Source: Rhodococcus opacus (GTDB taxonomy: Bacteria; Actinomycetota; Actinomycetes; Mycobacteriales; Mycobacteriaceae). Taken from it: a stretch of DNA of 64,000 nucleotides. Where the stretch lies: NCBI RefSeq assembly GCF_012396235.1, contig NZ_JAAXPA010000007.1, positions 186,001 to 250,000 of the forward strand, in the 5' to 3' direction. Position 1 is the stretch's first letter, and every line of letters begins with the position of its first letter. This document shows positions 53,304 through 61,602 of the stretch, in pieces. The notes under the pieces were generated by a model, which saw nothing but the letters and a program-made list of their open reading frames with translations, did not search any database and had not been told where the DNA came from. The position numbers were made by a program, and so were the translations under genes.

Positions 53304-54386
53304 TCATTCGCGCGGCGGCGCGGTACTGGATTCGCGCGGCGGCGCGGTGCTGGCGCGGACGACCAGTGACGTCTTCATCAACGATCGCGTGCGGGTGCCG
53401 CCACCCAGTCGATCGAGCAGGATCGTCGCGGCCGCGCGGCCCTTCTCGACGATCGGTTGATGAATTGTGCTGAGACCGAGTAGTTCTGCAACGGGTGCGT
53501 CGTCGAATCCGATGACGGACATGTCGTCGGGCACGGCGAGTCCGCGCTCACGTAACACCTGCCACGCCGCCACCGCGTGCACGTCGGACGTCGCCACGAG
53601 AGCGGTCGGCTGAGCGGCGTCGAGCAGGATCCGGGTGGCCTCGGCACCGGCGGCGCGATCGATGTTGCCCGCCACGACGATCGACAGTTCCTCCACCGGG
53701 AGGTGGTGGTCGCGGGCCGCGGCGAAGTAACCGGCAAGCCGCTCCCGCGCGTTGCGTTCGGTCGCCGCTTCGACGTCGTCCGCCGTGACCATCCGGCAGT
53801 CGGAATCCTGGCCGAGCTTGTCGACGATGATCCCGATGCGTCGATGGCCCAGGCTCAGGATGTGGTCCATCTGCAGGTAGGCGCCGTGCCGGTCGTCGAT
53901 GGCCACGAACGGGAGTCCCGCGCTTCGCGGCGAATCGACCACGACGGCCGGGATACCGCGCGCGATGATCGCCTCGACCAGAGGATGCCCGTCGGGGACG
54001 TTGTGGATGACCACCCCGTCCACGAGCCCACGGAGAACCAGCGAGTTCGGTGGTGAATCCGGGGATCCACCGCGCGAGGCCGGAAACAGGGTGAGGGCGA
54101 TGTCGGCCGAGTTCCCGATTTCCGCGATGCCCTTCATCAGCAGGGTCACGGACGGATCCTCGAGCGCCTGCACCGGGGAGTCGGGCACGATCACGCCGAC
54201 CGCGCCGATCCGCCCCGACCGCAGACTGCTCCCGGCGATGTTCGGGCCGGCGTAGCCGAGTCCCGCGGCGACGGAATAGATGCGTTCCCGTTGTGTCGCA
54301 GAGACCTTCGACGATTTACTGAAGGCGTAGGAGACGGTGGCGACCGATACTCCGGCCGCCCGGGCGACGTCCTTCATCGTGACCAA
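53304..54386 (-). CDS. LacI-family transcriptional regulator
   Basis: A 360-residue regulator with an N-terminal LacI helix-turn-helix (MKDVARAAGVSVATVSYAF), a hinge and a sugar-binding-protein-like core ending near VRAST. TTG 54386 has GGGAG six bases upstream; an ATG at 54377 is the alternative. The C-terminus ends in two copies of an 8-residue unit (STAPPRES type), from a 24-bp tandem duplication at 53306-53353. Operators at 54522-54559 and 59967-59982 indicate control of the divergent ThuA/ThDP/GMC operon and of the MFS gene at 58706. Confidence 0.85.
   Translation of the reverse strand: MVTMKDVARAAGVSVATVSYAFSKSSKVSATQRERIYSVAAGLGYAGPNIAGSSLRSGRIGAVGVIVPDSPVQALEDPSVTLLMKGIAEIGNSADIALTLFPASRGGSPDSPPNSLVLRGLVDGVVIHNVPDGHPLVEAIIARGIPAVVVDSPRSAGLPFVAIDDRHGAYLQMDHILSLGHRRIGIIVDKLGQDSDCRMVTADDVEAATERNARERLAGYFAAARDHHLPVEELSIVVAGNIDRAAGAEATRILLDAAQPTALVATSDVHAVAAWQVLRERGLAVPDDMSVIGFDDAPVAELLGLSTIHQPIVEKGRAAATILLDRLGGGTRTRSLMKTSLVVRASTAPPRESSTAPPRE
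53306..53353. repeat. 24-bp tandem repeat at the lacI-type gene 3' end
   Basis: Two adjacent 24-bp copies (53306-53329 and 53330-53353) differ at one base. They add eight residues in frame to the regulator's tail. The arrangement fits replication slippage in a GC-rich tract. Confidence 0.8.
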
Positions 54387-54521
54387 GTGGTACTCCCTCG
54401 TCGGCGATCATCGGCCACACCCGGCCGTTGCGCACCGGAGCGCACAATGGGACCGATCCTAGTCCGCGTCTGGACGCTCTCCACGTTCCCCTCGACATCA
54501 CCCATTGACAGCGCTCCAGCC

Positions 54522-54559
54522 GGTGATACGATTCACCACCATAAGTTAATCGTTTCACC
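54522..54559. promoter_or_regulatory. Two LacI-type operators before the ThuA operon
   Basis: GGTGATACGATTCACC (54522-54537) is a near-perfect palindrome with a central CG. AGTTAATCGTTTCACC (54544-54559) is a second, weaker copy 22 bp further on. Both have the CG-centred form of LacI/PurR family sites and lie between the divergent regulator and ThuA-like gene. Confidence 0.75.
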
Positions 54560-54589
54560 ATTCCGGTTTCACCATCCATGGGAGCACTC

Positions 54590-55255
54590 ATGACCAAGGT
54601 CCTCTACCTGTACGGCGGCTGGCCCGGCCACCATCCGTACGACATCGCCGCATGGGCACGCGAACTGTTTTCCGAGCTGAACTACCAGGTCGAGGAGTCG
54701 CAGGACATCTTCACCCTCGACCGTGACCTGACCGGATACGACCTGATCGTGCTCGGCTGGAACAACGCGCTCACCACCGAAGGCCTGAGCGATTCGCAGG
54801 AGAAGAACCTGCTCGACGCCGTCGCGGCCGGAACCGGGGTCGCGGCGTGGCACGGAGCCGCCGCCGCGTTCCGGGCGAGTCTGAAGTACCACTTCCTCCT
54901 CGGCGGCGACTTCGTCGAACATCCTGCGGGAGAGTCCTTCCCGCAGCCGTACAAGGTGAGCATCACCGACCGCGAGCACGAGGTGACCGCCGGTGTCGAG
55001 GACTTCGCGGTGGCGTCCGAGCAGTACTACATGCACGTCGACCCGAACAACCGGGTGCTCGCGGAGACCGAGTTCAGCGGCGAGCACCTGCCCTGGCTGG
55101 AGGGACTGCGCAGCCCGGTGGCGTGGGTGCGCCAGTGGGGCGCAGGCCGGGTCTTCTACCACTCGATCGGTCACACGCCGGCCGACCTGTCGGAGCCGAA
55201 CGTGCGCCGACTGACCAAGCAGGGACTGCGCTACGCCGCCCGCGTAGCGAACTGA
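54590..55255 (+). CDS. ThuA-like domain protein
   Basis: A 221-residue protein with the ThuA (trehalose-utilisation) fold, a class I glutamine-amidotransferase-like domain. VLYLYGGWPGHHPYD, GVAAWHGAAAAF and GAGRVFYHSIGHTP are typical. The ATG at 54590 has GGAG six bases before it and is preferred to the ATG at 54578. ThuA homologues act on oxidised sugars such as 3-keto-glycosides, but the reaction is unsettled. It heads a LacI-controlled operon with a ThDP enzyme and a GMC oxidoreductase. Confidence 0.8.
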   Translation: MTKVLYLYGGWPGHHPYDIAAWARELFSELNYQVEESQDIFTLDRDLTGYDLIVLGWNNALTTEGLSDSQEKNLLDAVAAGTGVAAWHGAAAAFRASLKYHFLLGGDFVEHPAGESFPQPYKVSITDREHEVTAGVEDFAVASEQYYMHVDPNNRVLAETEFSGEHLPWLEGLRSPVAWVRQWGAGRVFYHSIGHTPADLSEPNVRRLTKQGLRYAARVAN

Positions 55256-55275
55256 CACAGCAAGGAGACACGATC

Positions 55276-57063
55276 ATGGCGAAATTGACCGGCGGGCAGG
55301 TGGTCGCCCAGGTCCTGAAGCAGTACGGCGTCGAGTACGTCACGGGCATTCCGGGCCACGGCATCTGGTCGCTCACCGATGCGTTCCTGGAGAAGGGGTC
55401 CGAGATCCCGTTCATCCAGGTCTACCACGAGCAGAGCGCCGCGCACCTCGCGGACGGGTATTACCGGGTGTCCGGTAAGCCGATGGCCGCGGTGGCGTCG
55501 ATCGGGGCGGGCGCGGCGAACACCGTGCTCGGTCTCGCGACCGCGTACAGCGACTCGACGAGTCTGCTGTGCATCACCGGCGGGCCGCCCACTCACATGC
55601 GCGGGCGTGGTCTGCTCCAGGAACTGGAGCGGCACACAGACAACGGCTTTCCGCAGGTCACCGACGCAGTGTCGAAGCGCAGCTGGGTCGCCACCCGCGT
55701 GGAGGAACTGCCGTTCATCATGCACCGTGCGTTCAGCACCATGCTGACCGGTCGGCCGGGGCCCGCGCACATCGAGGTGCCGATGGACGTGCAGGCCGAG
55801 GCCGCCGACGTCGCCCTTCACGACCTCGCACGGCGGCTGCCGGTCGGGCTCCAGCAGCCCGACCCGTTGGCGATCGACAAGGCCGTCGACGTGCTCCGTG
55901 ACTCACTCCGGCCGGTGATCGTCGTCGGCGGCGGTGCCATCACGTCCGACTCGGCCGACGAGGTGCTCGCCCTCGCCGAGGCGTGGCAGATCCCCGTGGT
56001 CACCACGTGGAACGGCAAGGGCGCGTTCCCCGAGGACCACGCGCTGTTCGCGGGCAGCGTCGGCCAGACCGGAACGATCGTGGGCAACTCCGTCGCCTCT
56101 CGCGCCGACGTGGTGATCTCCATCGGGTGCCGGTTCACCGACTGGTCTTCCTCCAGCTACGCGCAGGGAGTCACGTTCTCGATTCCGCCCGCCAAGCTCA
56201 TCCACATCGACATCGATCCGCACGAGATCGGCAAGAACTACCCGGCCGAGGTCGGCATCGTCGCCGACGCCAAGCCGACCGTCGCCGCGATCGTCGCCTC
56301 CCTCCCCCGCAGCAGCGCCGACCGGTCCGAATACCTCGCCGAACTCGAGCAGCTGAAGGCGGAGTGGGAGACCAAGCTCGCCGGCCGTCGCGATTCCGAC
56401 CGGTTCCCGTTCACCTCCCAGCGCCCCCTCGGCGGTCTGCGGTCGGTGATGGAACGGGACGGCATCATCGTGGCCGGCTCCGGCAACACCCAGGGCGCCG
56501 TGAAGCAGACGTTCCCGGTGTATCACCCGCGCACCCACTTGACGTCCGGCGGATTCTCGTCCATGGGCTGGGCCGTGCCCGCCGCGATCGGCGCCAAGCT
56601 CGCCGCCCCCGACCGGCAGGTGGCGTGCGTGCTCGGTGACGGCGACTTCCTCATGACGTCGCAGGAGATCGGTGTCTGCGTGCAGCACGACATTCCGGTG
56701 GTCTTCGTGGTCCAGGACAACGCGGGCTTCATGTCCATCCGCGGTGGGCAGCGCAAGCAGACCAGCCGGCACATCGGCACCGAGTTCAACCGCCCGGACG
56801 GCACCCCGTACAGCCCCGACTTCAAGGCGCTCGGCCAGTCGTTCGGCCTCGAATCGTTCCGGGTGGACGACCCGGCCGACCTCGAGAGCACGTACCGGAA
56901 GGCCTTCGACTCGAAAGCGCCTGCGCTGATCGAGATCCCGACCGATCGCGATGCGGCGGGACCGTGGGTTCCCGGTTGGTGGGACTTCCCCGTTCCCGCG
57001 TACATCGAGGACGAGCGTCAGGACGAGTACTGGGCGACCCGAGCCAAGGAACAGCACCTGTGA
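55276..57063 (+). CDS. ThDP-dependent enzyme (acetolactate-synthase/IolD-like)
   Basis: A 595-residue thiamine-diphosphate enzyme of the acetohydroxyacid synthase family. Glu52 (YHEQSAAH) is the cofactor-activating Glu, and the ThDP/Mg motif runs from GDG at 454-456 to Asn482. A central FAD-type or Rossmann domain lies between. No small regulatory subunit is adjacent, so it is catabolic rather than for valine synthesis. In a ThuA/GMC operon it may cleave or carboligate a keto sugar. Relatives include IolD and glyoxylate carboligase. ATG 55276 follows AAGGAGA. Confidence 0.8.
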   Translation: MAKLTGGQVVAQVLKQYGVEYVTGIPGHGIWSLTDAFLEKGSEIPFIQVYHEQSAAHLADGYYRVSGKPMAAVASIGAGAANTVLGLATAYSDSTSLLCITGGPPTHMRGRGLLQELERHTDNGFPQVTDAVSKRSWVATRVEELPFIMHRAFSTMLTGRPGPAHIEVPMDVQAEAADVALHDLARRLPVGLQQPDPLAIDKAVDVLRDSLRPVIVVGGGAITSDSADEVLALAEAWQIPVVTTWNGKGAFPEDHALFAGSVGQTGTIVGNSVASRADVVISIGCRFTDWSSSSYAQGVTFSIPPAKLIHIDIDPHEIGKNYPAEVGIVADAKPTVAAIVASLPRSSADRSEYLAELEQLKAEWETKLAGRRDSDRFPFTSQRPLGGLRSVMERDGIIVAGSGNTQGAVKQTFPVYHPRTHLTSGGFSSMGWAVPAAIGAKLAAPDRQVACVLGDGDFLMTSQEIGVCVQHDIPVVFVVQDNAGFMSIRGGQRKQTSRHIGTEFNRPDGTPYSPDFKALGQSFGLESFRVDDPADLESTYRKAFDSKAPALIEIPTDRDAAGPWVPGWWDFPVPAYIEDERQDEYWATRAKEQHL

Positions 57064-58649
57064 GAACGTCGGGACACGATCAGATCGACGCGTATTCACC
57101 GCTGCGCGAGGGCGCGGTGGTCGATGTGGGCGGCGACTCCGACAGGGTCACCGCCGATGTCGTGGTCGTCGGATCCGGGATGGGTGGTTCGACGCTGGCG
57201 TGGGCGCTCCGCGATCGGGACGTCGACGTCCTGGTCGTCGAGCGCGGGCGGTTCCTCCCCCGCGAGGTGGAGAACTCGCAGGCCGCGGAAATGTTCCTCA
57301 TGGGCCGGTACAAGACCGCGGAACCGTGGTTCGACGGCAGCAACGGTGAGCCGTTCCAGCCCGGCGTGTACTACTGGGTGGGAGGCAACACCAAGTTCTA
57401 CGGCGGCAGTCTCCCCCGCTTCCGCGTCACGGATTTCGAGGAGACGCAGCACTACGACGGCATCTCACCGAAGTGGCCGTTCAGCTACGCCGATCTCGAA
57501 CCGTTCTATGCCGAGGCGGAGCGCCTCTACCAGGTGCACGGCATCGACGGCGAGGATCCGACGGAACCACCACGGTCGTCTCCGTACCCGTTGCCGCCGT
57601 TGCCGCACGAGCCGACGATCGAGCGTTTCGCGTCCTCCCTCCGTCAACAGGGACTGCACCCGTTCCACACACCGAACGGCATGAACCTGACGACGCAGGA
57701 GCATCGCAGGCAGTCGACGGCGTCGGACGGCACCCCGTCGCAGACCGATCACAAGAGTGAGGCGGAGAACCGGGCGTTGCGGCCCGCGCTCGAGTCGGAG
57801 CGGGTGCGTCTGCTCACCGAAGCGAAGGTGACGCGTCTGCTCACCGATGCGAAGGGCACGCGAATCGTCGCCGCGGAGGCCGAGTTCCGTGGTCGCACGA
57901 TCCGGATCACGGCCAACCAGTTCGTGGTCTCGGCAGGGGCGGTCAACACCGCGGCACTGTTGCTCCGCTCGGCCGACGAGTGGAATCCGGACGGCCTCGG
58001 CAACTCGTCGGGGCTGCTGGGCCGGAACTACATGGTGCACAACAGCACGTTCTTCATGGGCGTCAACCCCTTCCACACGAACACGACTGCGTGGCAGAAG
58101 ACGCTGGGAATCAACGACTGGTACGTCGCGGGCCCGAACAACGAGTACCCGCTCGGCAACTTGCAGATGCTCGGCAAACTGCAGGCCGCGCACGTGAAGG
58201 GGGCACGGCCCTGGGCTCCGCTGTGGGCGCTGAAGGCGGTGGTGGATCGCAGCCTCGACATCTACCTCACCACCGAGGATCTGCCGACGCGGAACAACCG
58301 GGTCCGGATCGACGGCGACCGGATCATCGTCGACTGGACACCCAACAACACTGCGCCGCACAGTGAACTGGTTCGCCGCGTCTCGACGGCAGTCCGCAAG
58401 GCGGGGTATCCGATCATCCTCACCGAGCGGATGGGGATCGCAACGAACTCGCACATGTGCGGAACCGCGGTCGCGGGTACCGATCCGGCGGCGAGTGTCC
58501 TCGACCCGCACTGCCGCAGTCACGACGTCGACAACCTGTGGGTCGTGGACGGATCGTTCTTCCCTTCGTCGGCGGCGCTCAACCCCGCGCTGACCATCGC
58601 GGCCAACGCGCTGCGCGTGGCACCCCACATCGCTTCTGCCGCAGTGTGA
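57060..58649 (+). CDS. GMC-family FAD oxidoreductase (second copy)
   Basis: A 529-residue flavoprotein with VVVVGSGMGGSTLAWAL (FAD site, about 33-49), WVGGNTKFYGGSLPR and the C-terminal VDNLWVVDGSFFPSSAALNP. GTG 57060 overlaps the ThDP gene's stop. It resembles pyranose-oxidising GMC enzymes and has no small subunit beside it, unlike the GMC at 35539. It probably oxidises a sugar or cyclic polyol to a keto form for the ThDP and ThuA partners, although the order of steps is inferred. Confidence 0.82.
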   Translation: MRTSGHDQIDAYSPLREGAVVDVGGDSDRVTADVVVVGSGMGGSTLAWALRDRDVDVLVVERGRFLPREVENSQAAEMFLMGRYKTAEPWFDGSNGEPFQPGVYYWVGGNTKFYGGSLPRFRVTDFEETQHYDGISPKWPFSYADLEPFYAEAERLYQVHGIDGEDPTEPPRSSPYPLPPLPHEPTIERFASSLRQQGLHPFHTPNGMNLTTQEHRRQSTASDGTPSQTDHKSEAENRALRPALESERVRLLTEAKVTRLLTDAKGTRIVAAEAEFRGRTIRITANQFVVSAGAVNTAALLLRSADEWNPDGLGNSSGLLGRNYMVHNSTFFMGVNPFHTNTTAWQKTLGINDWYVAGPNNEYPLGNLQMLGKLQAAHVKGARPWAPLWALKAVVDRSLDIYLTTEDLPTRNNRVRIDGDRIIVDWTPNNTAPHSELVRRVSTAVRKAGYPIILTERMGIATNSHMCGTAVAGTDPAASVLDPHCRSHDVDNLWVVDGSFFPSSAALNPALTIAANALRVAPHIASAAV

Positions 58650-58667
58650 TGTGATCCGATCACGGTT

Positions 58668-58696
58668 CGCCCGGCCTCGTTCCCAGAGGCCGGGCG
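58668..58696. terminator. Bidirectional terminator after the GMC gene
   Basis: A perfect 11-bp stem, CGCCCGGCCTC with GAGGCCGGGCG, around a 7-base loop, in the 56-base gap between the convergent GMC and MFS genes. Confidence 0.78.
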
Positions 58697-58705
58697 ATCG
58701 CGTGT

Positions 58706-59918
58706 TCACCTCGAGCCGATCCGCTCCTCGGCGAGCGGAGACTCCTCCCTCTCGCGGGTTTCCCCGGCCGCACTCGCCACCAACCCGGCGAGGACGGCGC
58801 CGGCGAGGACGACGTAGAAGGCCTGCAGGAGCCCGAACTGCTCACCGAGCAGCCCGAGGAGCGGCGGCCCGACCAGAAACGCCATGTACCCGAGCGTCGA
58901 CACCGCGCTGACGCGTCGCGCGGCGTCGGCACCCGAGTCGGCCGCCGCGGACATTGCGAGCGGAAATCCAAGGGCGACACCGACACCCCACAACGCACAG
59001 CCGAGCGCGGCGAGAACCAGGTTTCCCGCCAGGATCACGATCAGGACCCCCGCCACCGCGAGGGCCGCGGACCAGTGGACGGTCGCAGAGCGGCCGTACC
59101 GGTCGACGACGCGCCCGCCGAGTAGGCGGCCCGACGTCATCGCGGCCACGAACACGACGTAGACCGCGGCGCCGGTGGCCGACCCGACTCCGTACCCGTC
59201 GACGATTCCCAGTGGAAGCCAATCGTTGGCGCTGCCTTCCGCGAACGCCATGCCCAGCGCGATCAGGCCGAGGAGAACGATCCGGGTGTCCCGCCAGATG
59301 GTCAGACCGCCGGACGTGCCGGATCGACGGCGCGTGCGCCCGGCCTCTCGTCCGGTAGCCGGAGGTAGCAGCGCCACGACGCTCACGCTCGTCACGAGGA
59401 CCACGACGGCCAGCACCCCGAGATGCACCGGCACCGGAACATCGAGCAGTTCGGCGACCGCCCCGAGGCCCGCGCCGGCGAGCGTTCCGAGACTGAACGC
59501 ACCGCGCAGCGACGGAAGAAAGCTGCGTCCCATGCGCTTCTCGATCGCTGCACCCTCGACGTTGAGGGCCACCTCGCACATGCCGAATCCCGCACCAGTG
59601 AAGGCGAGTTCCAGACCGACCAGGGCCGCGATCGCGACACCCGAACCGAGTCACATTGAACAGGCCGAGGCTCGCGACCGTGGCCGCGGCCGTGATGACG
59701 TGACGGGCACCGATCCGGGCGACGACGGGACCGGCGAGCAGCAGCCCCGCCATCGATCCGATCGACAGACCGAGAATGATCAGACCCATGTCGCCCGTGC
59801 CGACTCCCAGGGACGAGCGAATGGCTGGGGTGCGGGTCACCCAGGACGCATAGGTGATCCCCGTTCCGACGAAGACGACGAAAGTTGCTGCTTTCCAGCC
59901 ACGCTCACCGCGCTTCAA
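58706..59918 (-). pseudogene. MFS transporter, frameshifted
   Basis: The N-terminal half (ATFVVFVGTGITYASWVTRTP, then GLIILGLSIGSMAGLLLAG) is in one frame. The C-terminal half from GMCEVALNVEG is in another. The frames join near 59650-59660 at a GTGACTCGG; deleting the A restores GLFNVLGSGVAIAALVGLE, a normal helix. The span of 1213 nt is one base more than a multiple of three. The start is unclear: TTG 59918 or a GTG at 60011, which would place the operator inside the gene. When intact it would be an importer of the LacI regulon. Confidence 0.75.
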
Positions 59919-59966
59919 CGGCGGACTCTCGGTAGGAACAGCTGTCTCCTGTTCGTGTCGGGGGAT

Positions 59967-59982
59967 GGTTAATCGTATCACC
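59967..59982. promoter_or_regulatory. LacI-type operator upstream of the frameshifted MFS gene
   Basis: GGTTAATCGTATCACC reads as GGTGATACGATTAACC on the minus strand, sharing 14 of 16 bases with the site at 54522. It lies about 50 bases upstream of the likely start and connects the MFS gene to the LacI regulon. Confidence 0.72.
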
Positions 59983-60056
59983 GGGCAACGACACGAAAGG
60001 CGGTCCGGCACCTCGGGAGAGGTACCGGACCGCAGGAATCGGAAGTGCCGGACGAC

Positions 60057-61346
60057 CTACCCGGTCGCGACCTCGTGCCTGCTCGTCTCCGACGCCGGCT
60101 TGTGGTAGCGCGGCACCAGGCGCATCAACGCGGGACCGCCGATCGCGATCAGCGCGAGAAGGATGGCTGGCAGAAGCGGCATCCATTCGATACCGAGGTT
60201 GTCGACGACGACGGTGATCGCAGCAGGCCCGACGAGCATGCCCACGTAGCCGATTGCGTTGACCAGACCGATGTTCCGCCCCGCGTTCTCGGGATCGCGT
60301 CGCCCGGCCGCCGACAGCATGAGCGGCGCCATGCACGCCAGGCCGAGTCCCAGCAGCACGAAGCCGGTGAGGGCGAGCGGCGCCGAGCCACCCAGCATCG
60401 CGAGAAGCGCACCGGCGGCACCGATGACACCGCTCGCACCGACGATGAGTCGAGCGCCGAAGTACTCGGCCAGCTTGTCGCCGAACAACCGGCCGACGAA
60501 CTGCGCTCCCGAGTAGAGCGTGACAGCCGTCGCTGCCAGGCCCGCCGTGGTGCCGACCGCTCGGCGAACGAATTCCTGACCCCAGTCCAGGACCGCGCCC
60601 TCGCTCAACATCGATCCGAGCAGGAGCACACCGAATCCGATCATCACGAGAAGCGTCGCCGTGGTGGCCGAACGCTTCCCCGGGTGCGCGGGGTCGGCGG
60701 CGCCCGGAATCTCGTCCTGGTCCGGAGGCAGCAACTCGTCGAGCGAGAGAAGCCATTTGCCGAAGACGACACCGAGTACCGACAGGACCACGCCGATCGA
60801 GATGTAGGCGACGGCCGGGCTGTCGGTGAAGTGCCGCGCCAGAGCGCTGCCGACGAGTCCGAGAACGAAGCCACCCGCCGGGTAGGCGGCGTGGAACGCG
60901 GACATGATGGGTCGCCCGTAGTACCGCTCGACCTGCACACCGTGGGTGTTGAACGCCGTGTCGAAGGCGCCGCGGAGCAGTCCGATGAGCACGCCGATCA
61001 CCATCGCTCCGACCAGCCCGTCGAGGAACGCGAGGGGGATGTAACAGAGGGGGTAGACGACCATCGTGGGCATGGCCGTGTTTCTCGGACCGTACCGGTC
61101 GATGAAGGGGCCGATGGCGAAGCAGCCGACAGCGGCGCCGATGCCGATCGACAGCGCGAGGAGGCCGAACTGGGAGTCGCCGCCGTCGCCTTCCCATCCG
61201 AGGTGACTACGCAACGAGGTGGTGCTCGTCGACCACATCAACATCACGGCGCCGAGCTGGAAGAAGCCGAAGAATGTCGCGATTCGCGCCTTTCGCACGC
61301 GTGTATGGTCGAGCACGGGAGCGGTGCCTGCTCCATGTGTTGCCAT
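60057..61346 (-). CDS. MFS transporter
   Basis: A 429-residue major-facilitator protein with 12 predicted helices. ARIATFFGFFQLGAVMLMWSTS opens helix 1, FIDRYGPRNTAMPT is the loop after helix 2, and the central loop (about 205-225) is acidic. It belongs to the same broad group as the gene at 58706. ATG 61346 follows AAGGACG. No LacI-type site was found upstream. An inverted repeat at 61500-61518 may be its control site. Its substrate is unknown. Confidence 0.83.
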   Translation of the reverse strand: MATHGAGTAPVLDHTRVRKARIATFFGFFQLGAVMLMWSTSTTSLRSHLGWEGDGGDSQFGLLALSIGIGAAVGCFAIGPFIDRYGPRNTAMPTMVVYPLCYIPLAFLDGLVGAMVIGVLIGLLRGAFDTAFNTHGVQVERYYGRPIMSAFHAAYPAGGFVLGLVGSALARHFTDSPAVAYISIGVVLSVLGVVFGKWLLSLDELLPPDQDEIPGAADPAHPGKRSATTATLLVMIGFGVLLLGSMLSEGAVLDWGQEFVRRAVGTTAGLAATAVTLYSGAQFVGRLFGDKLAEYFGARLIVGASGVIGAAGALLAMLGGSAPLALTGFVLLGLGLACMAPLMLSAAGRRDPENAGRNIGLVNAIGYVGMLVGPAAITVVVDNLGIEWMPLLPAILLALIAIGGPALMRLVPRYHKPASETSRHEVATG

Positions 61347-61499
61347 GATTTCGTCCTTGCGGTAGGTCTCGGACCGCCGCGGGCGCCTACGGGGGTAGCC
61401 GTCCGTTCAGCGAGTAGCGAGTGCGTGAACTTTCGATCAACGCCGACTGGATGGCCGGAATCTCGAGGAAAACATTACGAAGGTGACGCGCCGCACAAC

Positions 61500-61518
61500 A
61501 GGTACAGACCGTGTACCT
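61500..61518. promoter_or_regulatory. Inverted repeat upstream of the MFS gene
   Basis: AGGTACA and TGTACCT (7-bp arms, 5-base centre) lie about 155 bases upstream of the MFS start in the 237-base spacer to the PucR gene. It could be a regulator site or the 3' hairpin of pucR. No other feature is seen in this spacer. Confidence 0.4.
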
Positions 61519-61564
61519 CCTGCGCGCAGACTGCACAGAATGAGAAGCCGGCACTGACCGCGTC

Positions 61565-61602
61565 ATGGCCGCCCGCTCCGTAATCATGGTCGCCCGCTCC
61601 GT
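61565..61602. repeat. 21-bp-spaced direct repeat at the pucR-type gene 3' end
   Basis: TCATGGCCGCCCGCTCCG and TCATGGTCGCCCGCTCCG, 21 bases apart, differ at one base. The right copy contains the pucR stop codon, and the left copy repeats an in-frame stop after it. This looks like a small tandem duplication. Confidence 0.7.

Noticed and set aside
59919-60011. GTG 60011 as start of the frameshifted MFS gene
   Set aside because: It would place the LacI-type operator inside the coding region and add an Arg/Cys-rich tail that does not look like a transporter N-terminus.
60045-61583. A 512-codon plus-strand frame opposite the MFS gene
   Set aside because: Hydrophilic His/Arg/Asp-rich shadow of a transmembrane protein gene.
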